Source: Thiocapsa sp. (GTDB taxonomy: Bacteria; Pseudomonadota; Gammaproteobacteria; Chromatiales; Chromatiaceae). Taken from it: a stretch of DNA of 64,000 nucleotides. The stretch spans positions 33,638-97,637 of the forward strand of contig NZ_JAJDNA010000100.1 in the NCBI RefSeq assembly GCF_022340925.1, written 5' to 3'. The position numbers and the translations under genes were made by a program. The notes under the pieces are model-generated. The model did no database searches. It worked only from the letters and a program-made list of their open reading frames with translations, and was not told the origin of the DNA. Of the stretch, positions 17,348 to 26,061 are shown one piece after another. The first letter of the stretch is position 1. Each line of letters starts with the position of its first letter.

Positions 17348-18181
17348 TCACCGGTTCACGGAAAACGCGAGTCGGACATTGTTGGCCACCAGGCCGTTGT
17401 CTTTTTGGTCACTCTCGTTGAGATAGAACTCCAGGACCGTTTCTCGGTTCATAAGAAGGTCCTCCGTGACCTCGTCCGCCAACTCATTGACATGAAGAAA
17501 GACACTGGTATACGGGGAGTCCTGTTCACGCGGATCCGTGACCCAGAGCCTTGGTGAGATATGGTCCATGATCCGGAGGAACCCGTAACCCTTGTCGGCA
17601 AACCATTTGGTGCAGACACCCCTCACACAGGAGCCGGTTTTTCCCCATTCATTGCGCGGCTCGTAGGCGATCGGCAAGAGATCGGGAATCAGGAACCCGG
17701 AATAGTAGGCGTCGACCTGCTGCTGAAGTTGGCGCGAGACATTCTTGAAACCGATCAGCTCGACTCGGCACCCGGTGTTCTGCAGTGCATCGACAACCTG
17801 AAGAAAATCCCCGTCTCCTGTGACCAATAACACCTGGTCCAGCCTGTTCGCCTGCAACATTGCGTCCACTGCCATATCGAGGTCCGCATTGGCCTTGGTC
17901 GTCACGGTGCCATTCTCATCAGTATAGCGGCGAACCAGCTTGACCGTGATCTTCCAGCCGAAGTCCCGCACCATTTGCTGGTAGGTGTGGGCCTTCTTCT
18001 TATATTCGTGATCCTCGCGCGCCCGCTCAGCGTCGAACGCCATATAGGTGTTCAGCCGCTGCAGGATGCCGCCGTCGCGCGCGGCGAAACGTCGCAGGAC
18101 GTCATAGCGCATCTGGTAGCCGCCGTTGTAGCGGACATTCTCCGCGTCGACGAAGACCCCTACTCTAAAACTGGAGCTCAT
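17348..18181 (-). CDS. NYN (LabA/DUF88) nuclease domain fused to a C-terminal cold-shock-like domain
   Basis: The 277-residue protein starts with a PIN-like NYN domain: acidic residues in FVDAENVRYN (near 10), NADLDMAVDAM (near 105) and TGDGDFLQVVDAL (near 125) form the usual metal site of this RNase fold. The C-terminal part (about 190-277) has cold-shock RNA-binding features: GVCTKWFADKGYGFLRI (RNP1-like) and VFLHVNEL (RNP2-like). A role in RNA decay or regulation is inferred. The ATG at 18181 begins just before the conserved domain; a GTG at 18244 would add 21 residues. It lies about 20 bp upstream of pilB, so it is probably in the pil operon. Confidence 0.8.
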   Translation of the reverse strand: MSSSFRVGVFVDAENVRYNGGYQMRYDVLRRFAARDGGILQRLNTYMAFDAERAREDHEYKKKAHTYQQMVRDFGWKITVKLVRRYTDENGTVTTKANADLDMAVDAMLQANRLDQVLLVTGDGDFLQVVDALQNTGCRVELIGFKNVSRQLQQQVDAYYSGFLIPDLLPIAYEPRNEWGKTGSCVRGVCTKWFADKGYGFLRIMDHISPRLWVTDPREQDSPYTSVFLHVNELADEVTEDLLMNRETVLEFYLNESDQKDNGLVANNVRLAFSVNR

Positions 18182-18204
18182 GGATGGTGGCGTCACATTC
18201 AGTG

Positions 18205-18259
18205 CGCGGCGCGCGGAGATTGTCTTCTTGTCAATCGGGTACACTCCCCGCGCGCCGCG
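18205..18259. other. GC-only inverted repeat upstream of the NYN gene
   Basis: CGCGGCGCGCGG at 18205-18216 is perfectly complementary to 18248-18259, with a 31-base loop. It lies in the 220 bp between the NYN gene start and the 3' end of acs (both on the minus strand), so it may end the acs transcript. No U-tract is present. Confidence 0.45.
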
Positions 18260-18401
18260 GTGTTCCTTTGGCTGTCAGCTATCCGTGCCACGGTTTGACT
18301 GGCGGGTCATGATCACGCACCGCGTGGACCTACGGCGCCGTGTCCGGACTCGGGAGTGCGTGTCGGCCGGCCCCAGTCCGCTGACAGCTGATTGCTTTCC
18401 T

Positions 18402-20348
18402 CTAACGATTGACCCGGTTGTCGATCAGATCCTCGACCACCGTGGGATCGGCCAGTGTCGAGGTGTCACCGAGCGTGCCGATCTCGTTGGCCGCGATCTT
18501 GCGGAGGATCCGGCGCATGATCTTCCCCGAACGGGTCTTGGGCAGGCTGGGCGCCCACTGGATAATGTCGACGATCGCAATCGGACCGATTTCGCCCCGC
18601 ACCATCGCGACCAGCTCCTTCTTGAGATCGTCTGTTGGGTCGACACCAGCCATCGGAGTCACGTATGCATAGATGCCCTGACCCTTGAGGTCGTGGGGAT
18701 AGCCAACCACGGCCGCCTCGGCGACGTGCGGATGCAGCACCAGGGCGGATTCGATCTCCGCGGTGCCCAGACGGTGTCCCGAAACGTTAAGCACGTCATC
18801 AATTCGGCCAGTGATCCAGTAGTAGCCGTCCGCATCGCGGCGTGCGCCGTCGCCTGTAAAGTAGTAACCCGGATACTGCTTGAAGTAGGTGTCGATGAAC
18901 CTTTGGTGATCGCCGTAGACGGTCCGCATCTGCGCAGGCCAGGGCTGGCTGATCACGAGGGCGCCCTCGCCCGGACCCTCGATCAGCGTGCCCTCGGCAG
19001 GATCCACCAGTGCCGGGACGACGCCGAAGAAGGGGCGGGTGGCCGAGCCCGGCTTCAGGGGCGTCGCACCCGGCAGCGGGGTGATGAGATGACCGCCCGT
19101 CTCGGTCTGCCACCAGGTGTCGACAATCGGGCAACGCTCCTCCCCAACCACCCGGTAGTACCACTCCCATGCCTCGGGATTGATCGGCTCGCCGACCGAG
19201 CCGAGGATGCGGAGCGACTTGCGGGAGGTCTTCTTGACAGGCTCTTCGCCGGCCCGCATCAAGGAACGAATGGCCGTCGGCGCCGTGTAGAAGATGTTGA
19301 CCTGGTGCTTGTCGACGACATCCCAGAAGCGTGACATGTCGGGGTAGTTCGGGATGCCCTCGAACATCAGCGAGGTTGCGCCGTTCGCCAGCGGTCCATA
19401 GACGATGTAGGTGTGGCCGGTCACCCACCCCACGTCGGCGGTGCACCAGTAGACCTCGCCCTCCTGATAATCGAAGGTGTACTTGTGGGTCATGGCGGCA
19501 AAGACCAGATAACCCCCGGTGGTGTGAAGGACGCCCTTGGGCTTCCCGGTGGAGCCGGAGGTATAGAGGATGAACAGCGGATCCTCCGCATCCATCTCCT
19601 CGGGTGGGTACTCCGATGAAGCCGCGTCCACTGCCTCCTGGTACCAGATGTCGCGGCCTTCGGTCCAGTCGACGTCACCGCCCGTGCGCCTGACGACCAC
19701 GACCGTGTCGACGTTGGGGCATTCCTGCAAGGCGGCGTCGGCGTTCCTCTTAAGGGGGATGTGGCGTCCGCCCCGCACGCTCTCGTCGGAGGTGATGACC
19801 AGCCGGCATTCCGAGTCGAGCACGCGATCACGCAGCGAGTCGGGCGAAAAACCGCCAAATACGATGGAGTGGACGGCTCCGACGCGCGTGCAGGCCAGCA
19901 TGGCAACCGCAGCCTCCGGGATCATCGGCAGATAGATACAGACCCGGTCACCTTTGTTGACACCGCGCGATTTGAGCACATTCGCGAGCTTGCACACCTC
20001 CGTATGCAGCTCTCGATAGGTGATTTTACGGTCCTCCTCGGGGTTGTCGGCCTCCCAGATGATGGCCACCTGATCGCCTCGGGTCGCGAGATGTCGATCC
20101 AGACAGTTGAAAGAGACGTTGAGCTTGCCGCCCGGGAACCACTTGATGTGCAGGTCCTCGGCCTGGTAGCTGTATTCCATGACCGAACCCCATTTCTTAG
20201 ACCAGGTCAGGAACTGCTCGGCCTGCTCGGCCCAGAAGCCCTGCGGGTCATCGAGGGATCTCTGATACATGGCGGCATACTGCTCGGCATTGACATGGGC
20301 CTTGGCGGCGATCGCCGCCGGTACATCGTAGACCTTCTCTTCCGACAT
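18402..20348 (-). CDS. acs: Acetyl-CoA synthetase (AMP-forming)
   Basis: Activates acetate to acetyl-CoA through acetyl-AMP. The 648-residue protein is full length and has the ANL-superfamily motifs: [11 protein letters not shown] (about 262), WWQTETGG (about 412), [31 protein letters not shown] as the hinge region (spread over about 500-530), and the acetylatable Lys in [11 protein letters not shown] near the C-terminus. AGAGGAGA precedes the ATG. It is the last gene of the acetate operon that begins at 25622, so uptake and activation are linked. Confidence 0.96.
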   Translation of the reverse strand: MSEEKVYDVPAAIAAKAHVNAEQYAAMYQRSLDDPQGFWAEQAEQFLTWSKKWGSVMEYSYQAEDLHIKWFPGGKLNVSFNCLDRHLATRGDQVAIIWEADNPEEDRKITYRELHTEVCKLANVLKSRGVNKGDRVCIYLPMIPEAAVAMLACTRVGAVHSIVFGGFSPDSLRDRVLDSECRLVITSDESVRGGRHIPLKRNADAALQECPNVDTVVVVRRTGGDVDWTEGRDIWYQEAVDAASSEYPPEEMDAEDPLFILYTSGSTGKPKGVLHTTGGYLVFAAMTHKYTFDYQEGEVYWCTADVGWVTGHTYIVYGPLANGATSLMFEGIPNYPDMSRFWDVVDKHQVNIFYTAPTAIRSLMRAGEEPVKKTSRKSLRILGSVGEPINPEAWEWYYRVVGEERCPIVDTWWQTETGGHLITPLPGATPLKPGSATRPFFGVVPALVDPAEGTLIEGPGEGALVISQPWPAQMRTVYGDHQRFIDTYFKQYPGYYFTGDGARRDADGYYWITGRIDDVLNVSGHRLGTAEIESALVLHPHVAEAAVVGYPHDLKGQGIYAYVTPMAGVDPTDDLKKELVAMVRGEIGPIAIVDIIQWAPSLPKTRSGKIMRRILRKIAANEIGTLGDTSTLADPTVVEDLIDNRVNR

Positions 20349-20497
20349 GGTTGTCGTCTCCTCTGAATCGTTGCAGTGATCGACGCCCGTGCCCTGTCCC
20401 GCTGGTCGCGGCGCCCGGTGGTGGCTTGCGGTAGCACTCCATCTTAAACGCTCCAATAGAGCGCATCTAGCCGGAATGTCTCCCGCAATTCCGAGCC

Positions 20498-21175
20498 TCA
20501 GCAGAGGAAGTCGCGCAGCGGCAGTCCACTGCCGTTATCCCGATAGGCAGCCTGGGCGAGAAACAGCTCGGCGGAGGCAAGGGCGTCGCTCAGGGCATTG
20601 TGGGCACCGTAGTGGGGCAGATTGTACCGGTCGCCGAGTGCATGCAGGCGCAGATCAGATGCCTTGAAGGGGATCTGTCTCCGCTCGAAGGTGCGAAACG
20701 CGAGGGCCTGGGTATCGACGACGGGCATCATGAGTCCGCGTCTCCAGAGCTGCCTGCAGGCATTGGAGAGGAAGCCGCGCTCGATCCGCGCATGGTGGGC
20801 GATCATGACCTTTCCGGCCAACGCCTCGAGCAACTCCTGCATGATCGCTTCAAGCTCGCCGCCCAAGGCGGCCTGATCGTCGGTGATCTGATGGATGACG
20901 GCCGTGGCCTCAGGGATGGAGCGGTCGATCCGCACCACCCGGTGGCGGGCGGTGGAGAGGTCGATCGACGTGCCCTGGACTCCGACATACCCGACACTCA
21001 AGATAGCGTCATTGGCGATGTCGAGACCGGTCGTCTCGAGATCGATGGCGAGATACTCAACCTCGCGGTAGTCCCGCTTTGCGGGAGGAAACGGGTGCGC
21101 CAGATAGGCCCGCAGAGGGCCAGGCGGGACGCGGCGCAGTTGCCAACGGCGGCGCCATTCGAGCAGTCGTGACAC
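20498..21175 (-). CDS. DnaQ-like 3'-5' exonuclease (DEDDh)
   Basis: The 225-residue protein has all DEDDh residues: Asp and Glu in AIDLETTG (near 44), Asp in the [13 protein letters not shown] region (as Exo II), and His/Asp in [14 protein letters not shown] (near 190). It resembles the exonuclease found with DUF294 proteins in acetate operons, not the replicative epsilon subunit. Its role in acetate metabolism is unknown. The GTG start at 21175 lies nine bases after the stop of the DUF294 gene. Confidence 0.86.
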   Translation of the reverse strand: MSRLLEWRRRWQLRRVPPGPLRAYLAHPFPPAKRDYREVEYLAIDLETTGLDIANDAILSVGYVGVQGTSIDLSTARHRVVRIDRSIPEATAVIHQITDDQAALGGELEAIMQELLEALAGKVMIAHHARIERGFLSNACRQLWRRGLMMPVVDTQALAFRTFERRQIPFKASDLRLHALGDRYNLPHYGAHNALSDALASAELFLAQAAYRDNGSGLPLRDFLC

Positions 21176-21184
21176 AGTCGATCC

Positions 21185-23050
21185 TTACGCGAAACGGCCG
21201 GCCTGGTAGCGCTGCCCGAGTGATTCTTGCATCGTGTTGATCAACAGAAACGCGTCTTTCAAATGGCCACGTTCGAGCGGCGACAGCTCATCCGGCGATA
21301 CGAAGTTGTCGGGCTGTTGCCCCCGGGTGAGCTGTTTTGCCTGATGGCGCATACGCAGGGTTCCGATGAACTCGATCGCGTCGATCAGATTGGCGGCGCC
21401 GTCCTGGCTCAGTGCGCCGTATTCGGCGGCGGAGCTCAGGCGCTCGATGGTATTGGTCTCCGGCAGCCCGGCTGACAGGACATACACCCGCGCCAGGTCG
21501 ATGATGGGCACGGTCCCACGGTGCTTGACGTCGAAGGTATGGTCGTGATCACCGCCTTGGATGAGCACGATGTTGCGAAAGAATCCCAATGGCGGTCGAT
21601 ACTTGAGTGCGTTGGCCGCCAGATACGCGATGAAGATGCGATTCGCCTTGCAACGCTCCAGCACGCGTTCCTGCAGCTCGCCGAAGAGGCTGGCCCGATC
21701 GTGCAGGGCGCGCAGGTCAAAAAAGACGCTGGAGAGCATCAATGCCATCGGCTCGGGCTTCAGGATCCAGTTCACAAAATATTTGTGCCAGATGCGCAGC
21801 GGTTGACGCCACTTTGGATTGGATGCCATCACGTCGCCCGGGCAGTAGATGAAGCCGCAGGCGTTGAGGCCGTCATTGACGAATCTGGCAAGCGCGGCGA
21901 AATAGGCGTCGTCCTCCGGCTTGGCGTGATCGGCGATCAGGAGCGCGTTGTCCTGGTCGGAGTGTGATGATTGCTCCCGTCGTGCCTGAGAGCCTCCGAC
22001 GAGCCACGCATAGGGGACCGGCGGGGGGCCGAGATCGGCCTCAGCCAGCTCGATCAGGCGCAGCGTGACGGCATCGGTGACGGCGCTGATTGCCTGTCCG
22101 ACGTGGTTCGCGGTGGCGCCGCCGTTGATGAGGTGAATCTGCAGCTCGGGGATCTTGGTGCTGATCTGAGCCAGCGTGTCGATCGAGCGCGCGCGGTGGA
22201 TGTCCCCCACCAGATAGACCGCATTGGCGCTCTGGAACCGGGTGAGGTCGGTGGTCGAGATCAGGCCGACCACGCGCCTGCCATCGAGCACTGGCAGATG
22301 GTGGACATTCAGACGGGTCATGGTGATCAAGGCCTGGAAGCCCAGGGTGTCGACCTGTGCCGTCTCCAGCTCCTCGGTCATGATGTCGCGAACCGGGCGC
22401 TCGGCGGACAGCCCGACGGCGACACAACGGCTTCGCAGATCTCGGTCGGTGACCATGCCGGCCAGTCGATCGCCTTCCATGATCAGGAGGGACGAGACCC
22501 GGTGCTCCGACATGAGCCGGGCGGCTTCGCGGATGCTCGTCTCCGGACTCGCGACGATTGGGGCGCGGTTGATCATGTCACCGATCTGGACCGTCATCAG
22601 GCCGGTGCCGGCAGCCGGCGAATCGACCACGATGTCCAGCGCCTTACGCAGCCGGCTGGAGATGGATTGCTCAAAATGCTCGGCGAAGCTCGGGTGGTCC
22701 GCGCGCAACAACTCCAGGTCGGTGCAGGGGAGGGCATAGACGAGCGTGTCTTCCGAGGTACTGCCATGGTAGCCGTCGCCGTCAGGTCGGAGGCGACAGC
22801 GCATGTCGTACAGATCGCCTTCGGCCAGCTTGCCAACCAATTCGTCTTGCGCGTCGCGCAGCTCGACCGCGCCGCGGCGGATGACATACGCACAGGGCGG
22901 ATCGGGTTGGTCGGGCGGAAAGGGTGTGCCCCGACGAAAGTAACGCACCGATAGACGCTGGGGCAGGCGTTGGAGCGTGTCCTCCGGCAGTCGATCGAAG
23001 GGCGGGTGACCGGCCAGGAAGTCTCGGATCTCGATCAGCTCGATGTCCAT
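21185..23050 (-). CDS. cNMP-binding / CBS / DUF294 putative nucleotidyltransferase
   Basis: The 621-residue protein has a cyclic-nucleotide-binding-like domain (about 15-125), two CBS motifs (about 150-290, with SSLLIMEGDRLAGMVTDRDL and VGLISTTDLTRFQ), a DUF294 nucleotidyltransferase-like domain with GGSQARREQSSHSDQDNALL (about 355-375) and the DUF294 C-terminal domain. The GS...DxD pattern suggests a GlnD/GlnE-like transferase. Such proteins are encoded next to the DUF4212/SSS acetate transporter and are thought to regulate it or acs. The ATG at 23050 starts just before the first conserved block. Confidence 0.88.
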   Translation of the reverse strand: MDIELIEIRDFLAGHPPFDRLPEDTLQRLPQRLSVRYFRRGTPFPPDQPDPPCAYVIRRGAVELRDAQDELVGKLAEGDLYDMRCRLRPDGDGYHGSTSEDTLVYALPCTDLELLRADHPSFAEHFEQSISSRLRKALDIVVDSPAAGTGLMTVQIGDMINRAPIVASPETSIREAARLMSEHRVSSLLIMEGDRLAGMVTDRDLRSRCVAVGLSAERPVRDIMTEELETAQVDTLGFQALITMTRLNVHHLPVLDGRRVVGLISTTDLTRFQSANAVYLVGDIHRARSIDTLAQISTKIPELQIHLINGGATANHVGQAISAVTDAVTLRLIELAEADLGPPPVPYAWLVGGSQARREQSSHSDQDNALLIADHAKPEDDAYFAALARFVNDGLNACGFIYCPGDVMASNPKWRQPLRIWHKYFVNWILKPEPMALMLSSVFFDLRALHDRASLFGELQERVLERCKANRIFIAYLAANALKYRPPLGFFRNIVLIQGGDHDHTFDVKHRGTVPIIDLARVYVLSAGLPETNTIERLSSAAEYGALSQDGAANLIDAIEFIGTLRMRHQAKQLTRGQQPDNFVSPDELSPLERGHLKDAFLLINTMQESLGQRYQAGRFA

Positions 23051-23094
23051 CGTGCGATACCCTGTGGTCCGACCGGCGTCGACGGAACCCTTAG

Positions 23095-23121
23095 GGAAGC
23101 GCTGAAGCACTCAGCGCTTCC
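23095..23121. other. Perfect 11-bp hairpin upstream of the DUF294 gene
   Basis: GGAAGCGCTGA (23095-23105) and its complement (23111-23121) flank the loop AGCAC, 45 bp upstream of the DUF294 start. No U-run follows on the minus strand. It could be an mRNA stabiliser or a protein-binding site. Confidence 0.55.
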
Positions 23122-23425
23122 GGTGCGGGGCAGGAAGCCTCGCCATTTTCCGCCGCGTCAGCGGCTGAAGATGGAGGAAAGCGGAAAACCGCTTTTTCGC
23201 TGTCCGTGCTGTTTGTTGGCCAGGATGATGGCCGATGAATCAGCGTCGTCTTGGGCGATTTCTGTCAAATCACATACCAGCTGGCTTGGCCTTGCACCCG
23301 CCTTCTGCGTCGCGCCGGCAGTCACATGGCCCGACCATGCTCCTGTCGCCAGTCCTTGATGGCGAGCGCAATTCCGGCGCCATCTGGCCCATGATTTTTC
23401 GGCAATCGCCTTGTCGTCAACGAAC

Positions 23426-23487
23426 AGCCCCGCCGAAGCGGGGCTCGAGACCGCGCGAGTGTCCCCGAGGTCTTCTCCTCGGGGCAC
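23426..23487. terminator. Two tandem hairpins after the symporter gene
   Basis: AGCCCCGC-CGAA-GCGGGGCT (23426-23445) is a perfect stem with a tetraloop. The second (23459-23487) pairs GTGTCCCCGAGG with CCTCGGGGCAC through one bulged T. Both lie just downstream of the symporter on the minus strand and may partly terminate or stabilise its mRNA. Neither has a U-tract. Confidence 0.5.
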
Positions 23488-23542
23488 CCGATCAGGCGTC
23501 GTTCGCGCTTTCGTCTTGAGCGCTTGCCGATTGGCGTGACGC

Positions 23543-25351
23543 CTAGTGGCCGGTTGCGGTGCCGGAGCCACGCGGGATCCGCACATCCTCCACCAAGTGC
23601 TGGATGTGCTCCGGGGGCGGTGCAGCCAGCTTGGACACCACGGCGGCGACGACGAAGTTCACCAAGGCGCCCACCGCGCCGAAGGCGTTCGGCGAGATGC
23701 CGAAGAACCAGTCCGGGCCCATGCCCAGCTCGGGCATCAGGAACTCGGTCCCTTTCACGAAGAAGATGCCCTTGTGCTGGAACACGTAGAGCAGGGTCAC
23801 GGTGATGCCTGCGATCATACCGGCGACCGCGCCCAGCGAGTTCATGCGTTTCGCGAAGATGCCCATCATCAGCGCCGGGAAGATCGACGAGGCCGCCAGA
23901 CCGAACGCGATTGCAACGGTTCCCGCTGCGAATCCCGGTGGATTCAGACCCAGATAGCCGGCCAGAACGATGGCGCCGATCATCGCCAGGCGCCCGGCGA
24001 GCAGCTCTGCCTTCTCCGAGATCTTGGGTATGAAGACGCCCTTGAGCAGGTCATGCGAGATCGACGAGGAGATCGCCAGCAGCAGACCGGCCGCCGTGGA
24101 AAGCGCGGCCGCGAGGCCGCCGGCCACGACCAGCGCGATCACCCACGCGGGCAGCTGCGCGATCTCGGGATTGGCCAGCACCATGATGTCGTTGTTGACC
24201 GTCACCATCTCATTGCCCTTCCAACCCCACTCCTGCTCGGCCTTGGATGCAAACTCCGCGTTCTGATCGTCGTAGTACTGGATCCGGCCGTCGTTGTTCT
24301 TGTCCTCGAACTTCAGGAGTCCCGTGGTCTCCCAACGCTTGAACCAGTCCGGACGCTCGTCATAGACCAGGTTGCCCGTCTCGCTTCCGACCGGGCCGAT
24401 CTGGATGGTGTCCATGAGGTTCAGCCGGGCCATGGCGCCGACCGCGGGCGCGGTGGTGTATAGGATCGCGATGAAGACCAGTGCCCAGCCGGCCGAGTAG
24501 CGCGCGTCTCTGACCTTGGGGACAGTGAAGAAGCGGATGATGACATGCGGGAGGCCGGCGGTGCCGATCATCAACGACAGGGTGTAGACGAACATGTTGA
24601 GCGAGCTGCCCATGACCTGGGTGGTGTACTCCTTAAAGCCCAGGTCGGTCACCACCTGGTCGAGCTTGCCCAGGAGGGTCATGCCGCTGGCGACGCCGTC
24701 GCGCGCGTATTCGCTGCCAAGACCGATCTGCGGCAAGGGGTTGCCCGTGAGGTTCAGGGAGATGAAGACCGCCGGGACCGTGTAGGCGAAGATCAGCACC
24801 ACGTATTGCGCGATCTGGGTATAGGTGATGCCTTTCATTCCGCCCAGGATGGCGTAGATGGCGACGATACCCATGCCGACGATGATGCCCATCTCGTAGG
24901 ACACGCCGAGGAATCGGGAGAAGGCGACGCCGATACCGGTCATCTGGCCGATGACATAGGTCACCGAGGCCAGGATCAGACAGATGACGGCCACGACGCG
25001 TGCGGTTTGGGAGTAGTAGCGGTCGCCGATGAACTCCGGCACGGTGAACTTCCCGAACTTGCGAAGGTAGGGGGCCAGGAGGAGCGCCAGCAGGACGTAG
25101 CCGCCGGTCCAGCCCATCAGGAAGACCGATCCGCCGTAGCCGCCGAAGGCGATCATCCCCGCCATGGAGATGAAGGAGGCCGCCGACATCCAGTCGGCAG
25201 CCGTGGCCATGCCGTTGGCAACCGGGTGCACCCCGCCGCCGGCGACATAGAAGTCCCCGGTGGTCCTGGCACGGGCCCAGATGGCGATCCCGATGTAGGT
25301 GGCGAAGGTGAGCCCGACGATACCGTAGGTCCAGATCTCGAGTGCAGTCAT
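23543..25351 (-). CDS. Sodium:solute symporter, probable acetate permease (VC_2705 type)
   Basis: A 602-residue polytopic membrane protein of the SSS family with 13 or so hydrophobic segments, the conserved start (TFATYIGIAIWARARTTGDF), AADWMSAASFISMAG and LLAISSSISHDLL. A hydrophilic insert around 320-385 (DNKNDGRIQYYD-like) marks the long subtype that pairs with a small DUF4212 protein. Acetate as the substrate is inferred from acs in the same operon. It starts 13 bp after the DUF4212 gene. Confidence 0.9.
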   Translation of the reverse strand: MTALEIWTYGIVGLTFATYIGIAIWARARTTGDFYVAGGGVHPVANGMATAADWMSAASFISMAGMIAFGGYGGSVFLMGWTGGYVLLALLLAPYLRKFGKFTVPEFIGDRYYSQTARVVAVICLILASVTYVIGQMTGIGVAFSRFLGVSYEMGIIVGMGIVAIYAILGGMKGITYTQIAQYVVLIFAYTVPAVFISLNLTGNPLPQIGLGSEYARDGVASGMTLLGKLDQVVTDLGFKEYTTQVMGSSLNMFVYTLSLMIGTAGLPHVIIRFFTVPKVRDARYSAGWALVFIAILYTTAPAVGAMARLNLMDTIQIGPVGSETGNLVYDERPDWFKRWETTGLLKFEDKNNDGRIQYYDDQNAEFASKAEQEWGWKGNEMVTVNNDIMVLANPEIAQLPAWVIALVVAGGLAAALSTAAGLLLAISSSISHDLLKGVFIPKISEKAELLAGRLAMIGAIVLAGYLGLNPPGFAAGTVAIAFGLAASSIFPALMMGIFAKRMNSLGAVAGMIAGITVTLLYVFQHKGIFFVKGTEFLMPELGMGPDWFFGISPNAFGAVGALVNFVVAAVVSKLAAPPPEHIQHLVEDVRIPRGSGTATGH

Positions 25352-25364
25352 GGTGTGCGCTCCT

Positions 25365-25622
25365 TTATTCCTCGCCGACGTCGAATTTCTTATCGAGTCT
25401 GTTCATCGACGCCGCGTAGATGAAGATCAGCGCGACAAAGACATAGATCGAGCCCTGCTGGGCGAACCAGAAGCCGAGCGGGTAGCCGCCGAGAGAAAAG
25501 GCGTTCATCGGCTCCACCAGCAGGATTCCGAGTCCGTAGGAGACGGCGAACCAGATGATCAACAAGACAGTGAGAAGGCGTAGGTTCGCCCCCCAGTACT
25601 GCGCGCGTTTTTCAGGTGTCAT
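25365..25622 (-). CDS. DUF4212 small subunit of the sodium:solute symporter
   Basis: An 85-residue protein with two transmembrane helices (LLTVLLIIWFAVSYGLGILL and GSIYVFVALIFIYAASM) and a charged C-terminus (NRLDKKFDVGEE). This matches the DUF4212 family (YjcH-like in position) always encoded before the VC_2705-type symporter. The ATG at 25622 has GGAG 11 bases upstream; a GTG at 25634 is an alternative. It is the first gene of the acetate operon. Confidence 0.86.
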   Translation of the reverse strand: MTPEKRAQYWGANLRLLTVLLIIWFAVSYGLGILLVEPMNAFSLGGYPLGFWFAQQGSIYVFVALIFIYAASMNRLDKKFDVGEE

Positions 25623-26061
25623 GGGTCGAGTCACTCCGTGTTGTCGAGTTGGTATTTGGGTCGGGGTGACGGGGCGATGACCGCACCCGTGTTTCGGGCA
25701 GGGCCGTCAGGCGGAATGCTTGCCCCCTCAGTCGATCTGCATCGTTGTAATTCGGCTGAACGAATCAACCTGTCGCGCAACCCAAACCCGTCCTGGTCGA
25801 GTTGCGAAGCCGGGACATCCACGCAGGCGTCTCCGGCACCCTCGAGCGCTGCCCGCCACGGATCCCCGGGGCAAAGCTTCAGCATTGTCTGGCCCGCCGC
25901 GCCGTGCTGTCAACGACCCCGGTGTCGTTCGGCTCGGCGGATGGCATGGTTCTCGCCCGCCCCGCCAAGCGCTGCGGCATCCCGGTTGCCAAGCGCCTCG
26001 GGGTTTCTTAACCTGCACCAACGGTTTAAGGTGGCGGATCGGCGTAAGGGTCGGAATCGAT
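25623..26061. other. Divergent promoter region of the acetate operon and thrC
   Basis: 439 bp with no credible gene. The strongest thrC promoter candidate is TTGCCA at 25986-25991 with TAACCT at 26009-26014 (17-bp spacing), a weak -10. No clear promoter or sigma-54 site was found for the acetate operon. Confidence 0.4.

Larger units (their letters stand above)
23051..23542. other. Hairpin-rich gap inside the acetate operon
   Basis: This 492 bp interval separates the symporter from the DUF294 gene, although both run the same way. No credible gene was seen. It contains four inverted repeats (23095-23121, 23178-23195, 23426-23445, 23459-23487), so it may hold processing or attenuation signals, or a second promoter for the DUF294-exonuclease-acs part. 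Confidence 0.6.

Noticed and set aside
18180..19334. 384-codon plus frame opposite acs
   Set aside because: Antisense shadow; acs is fully supported on the minus strand.
23158..23586. 142-codon minus frame in the acetate operon gap
   Set aside because: Begins inside the symporter gene, has no motifs and spans the hairpins; unlikely to be coding.
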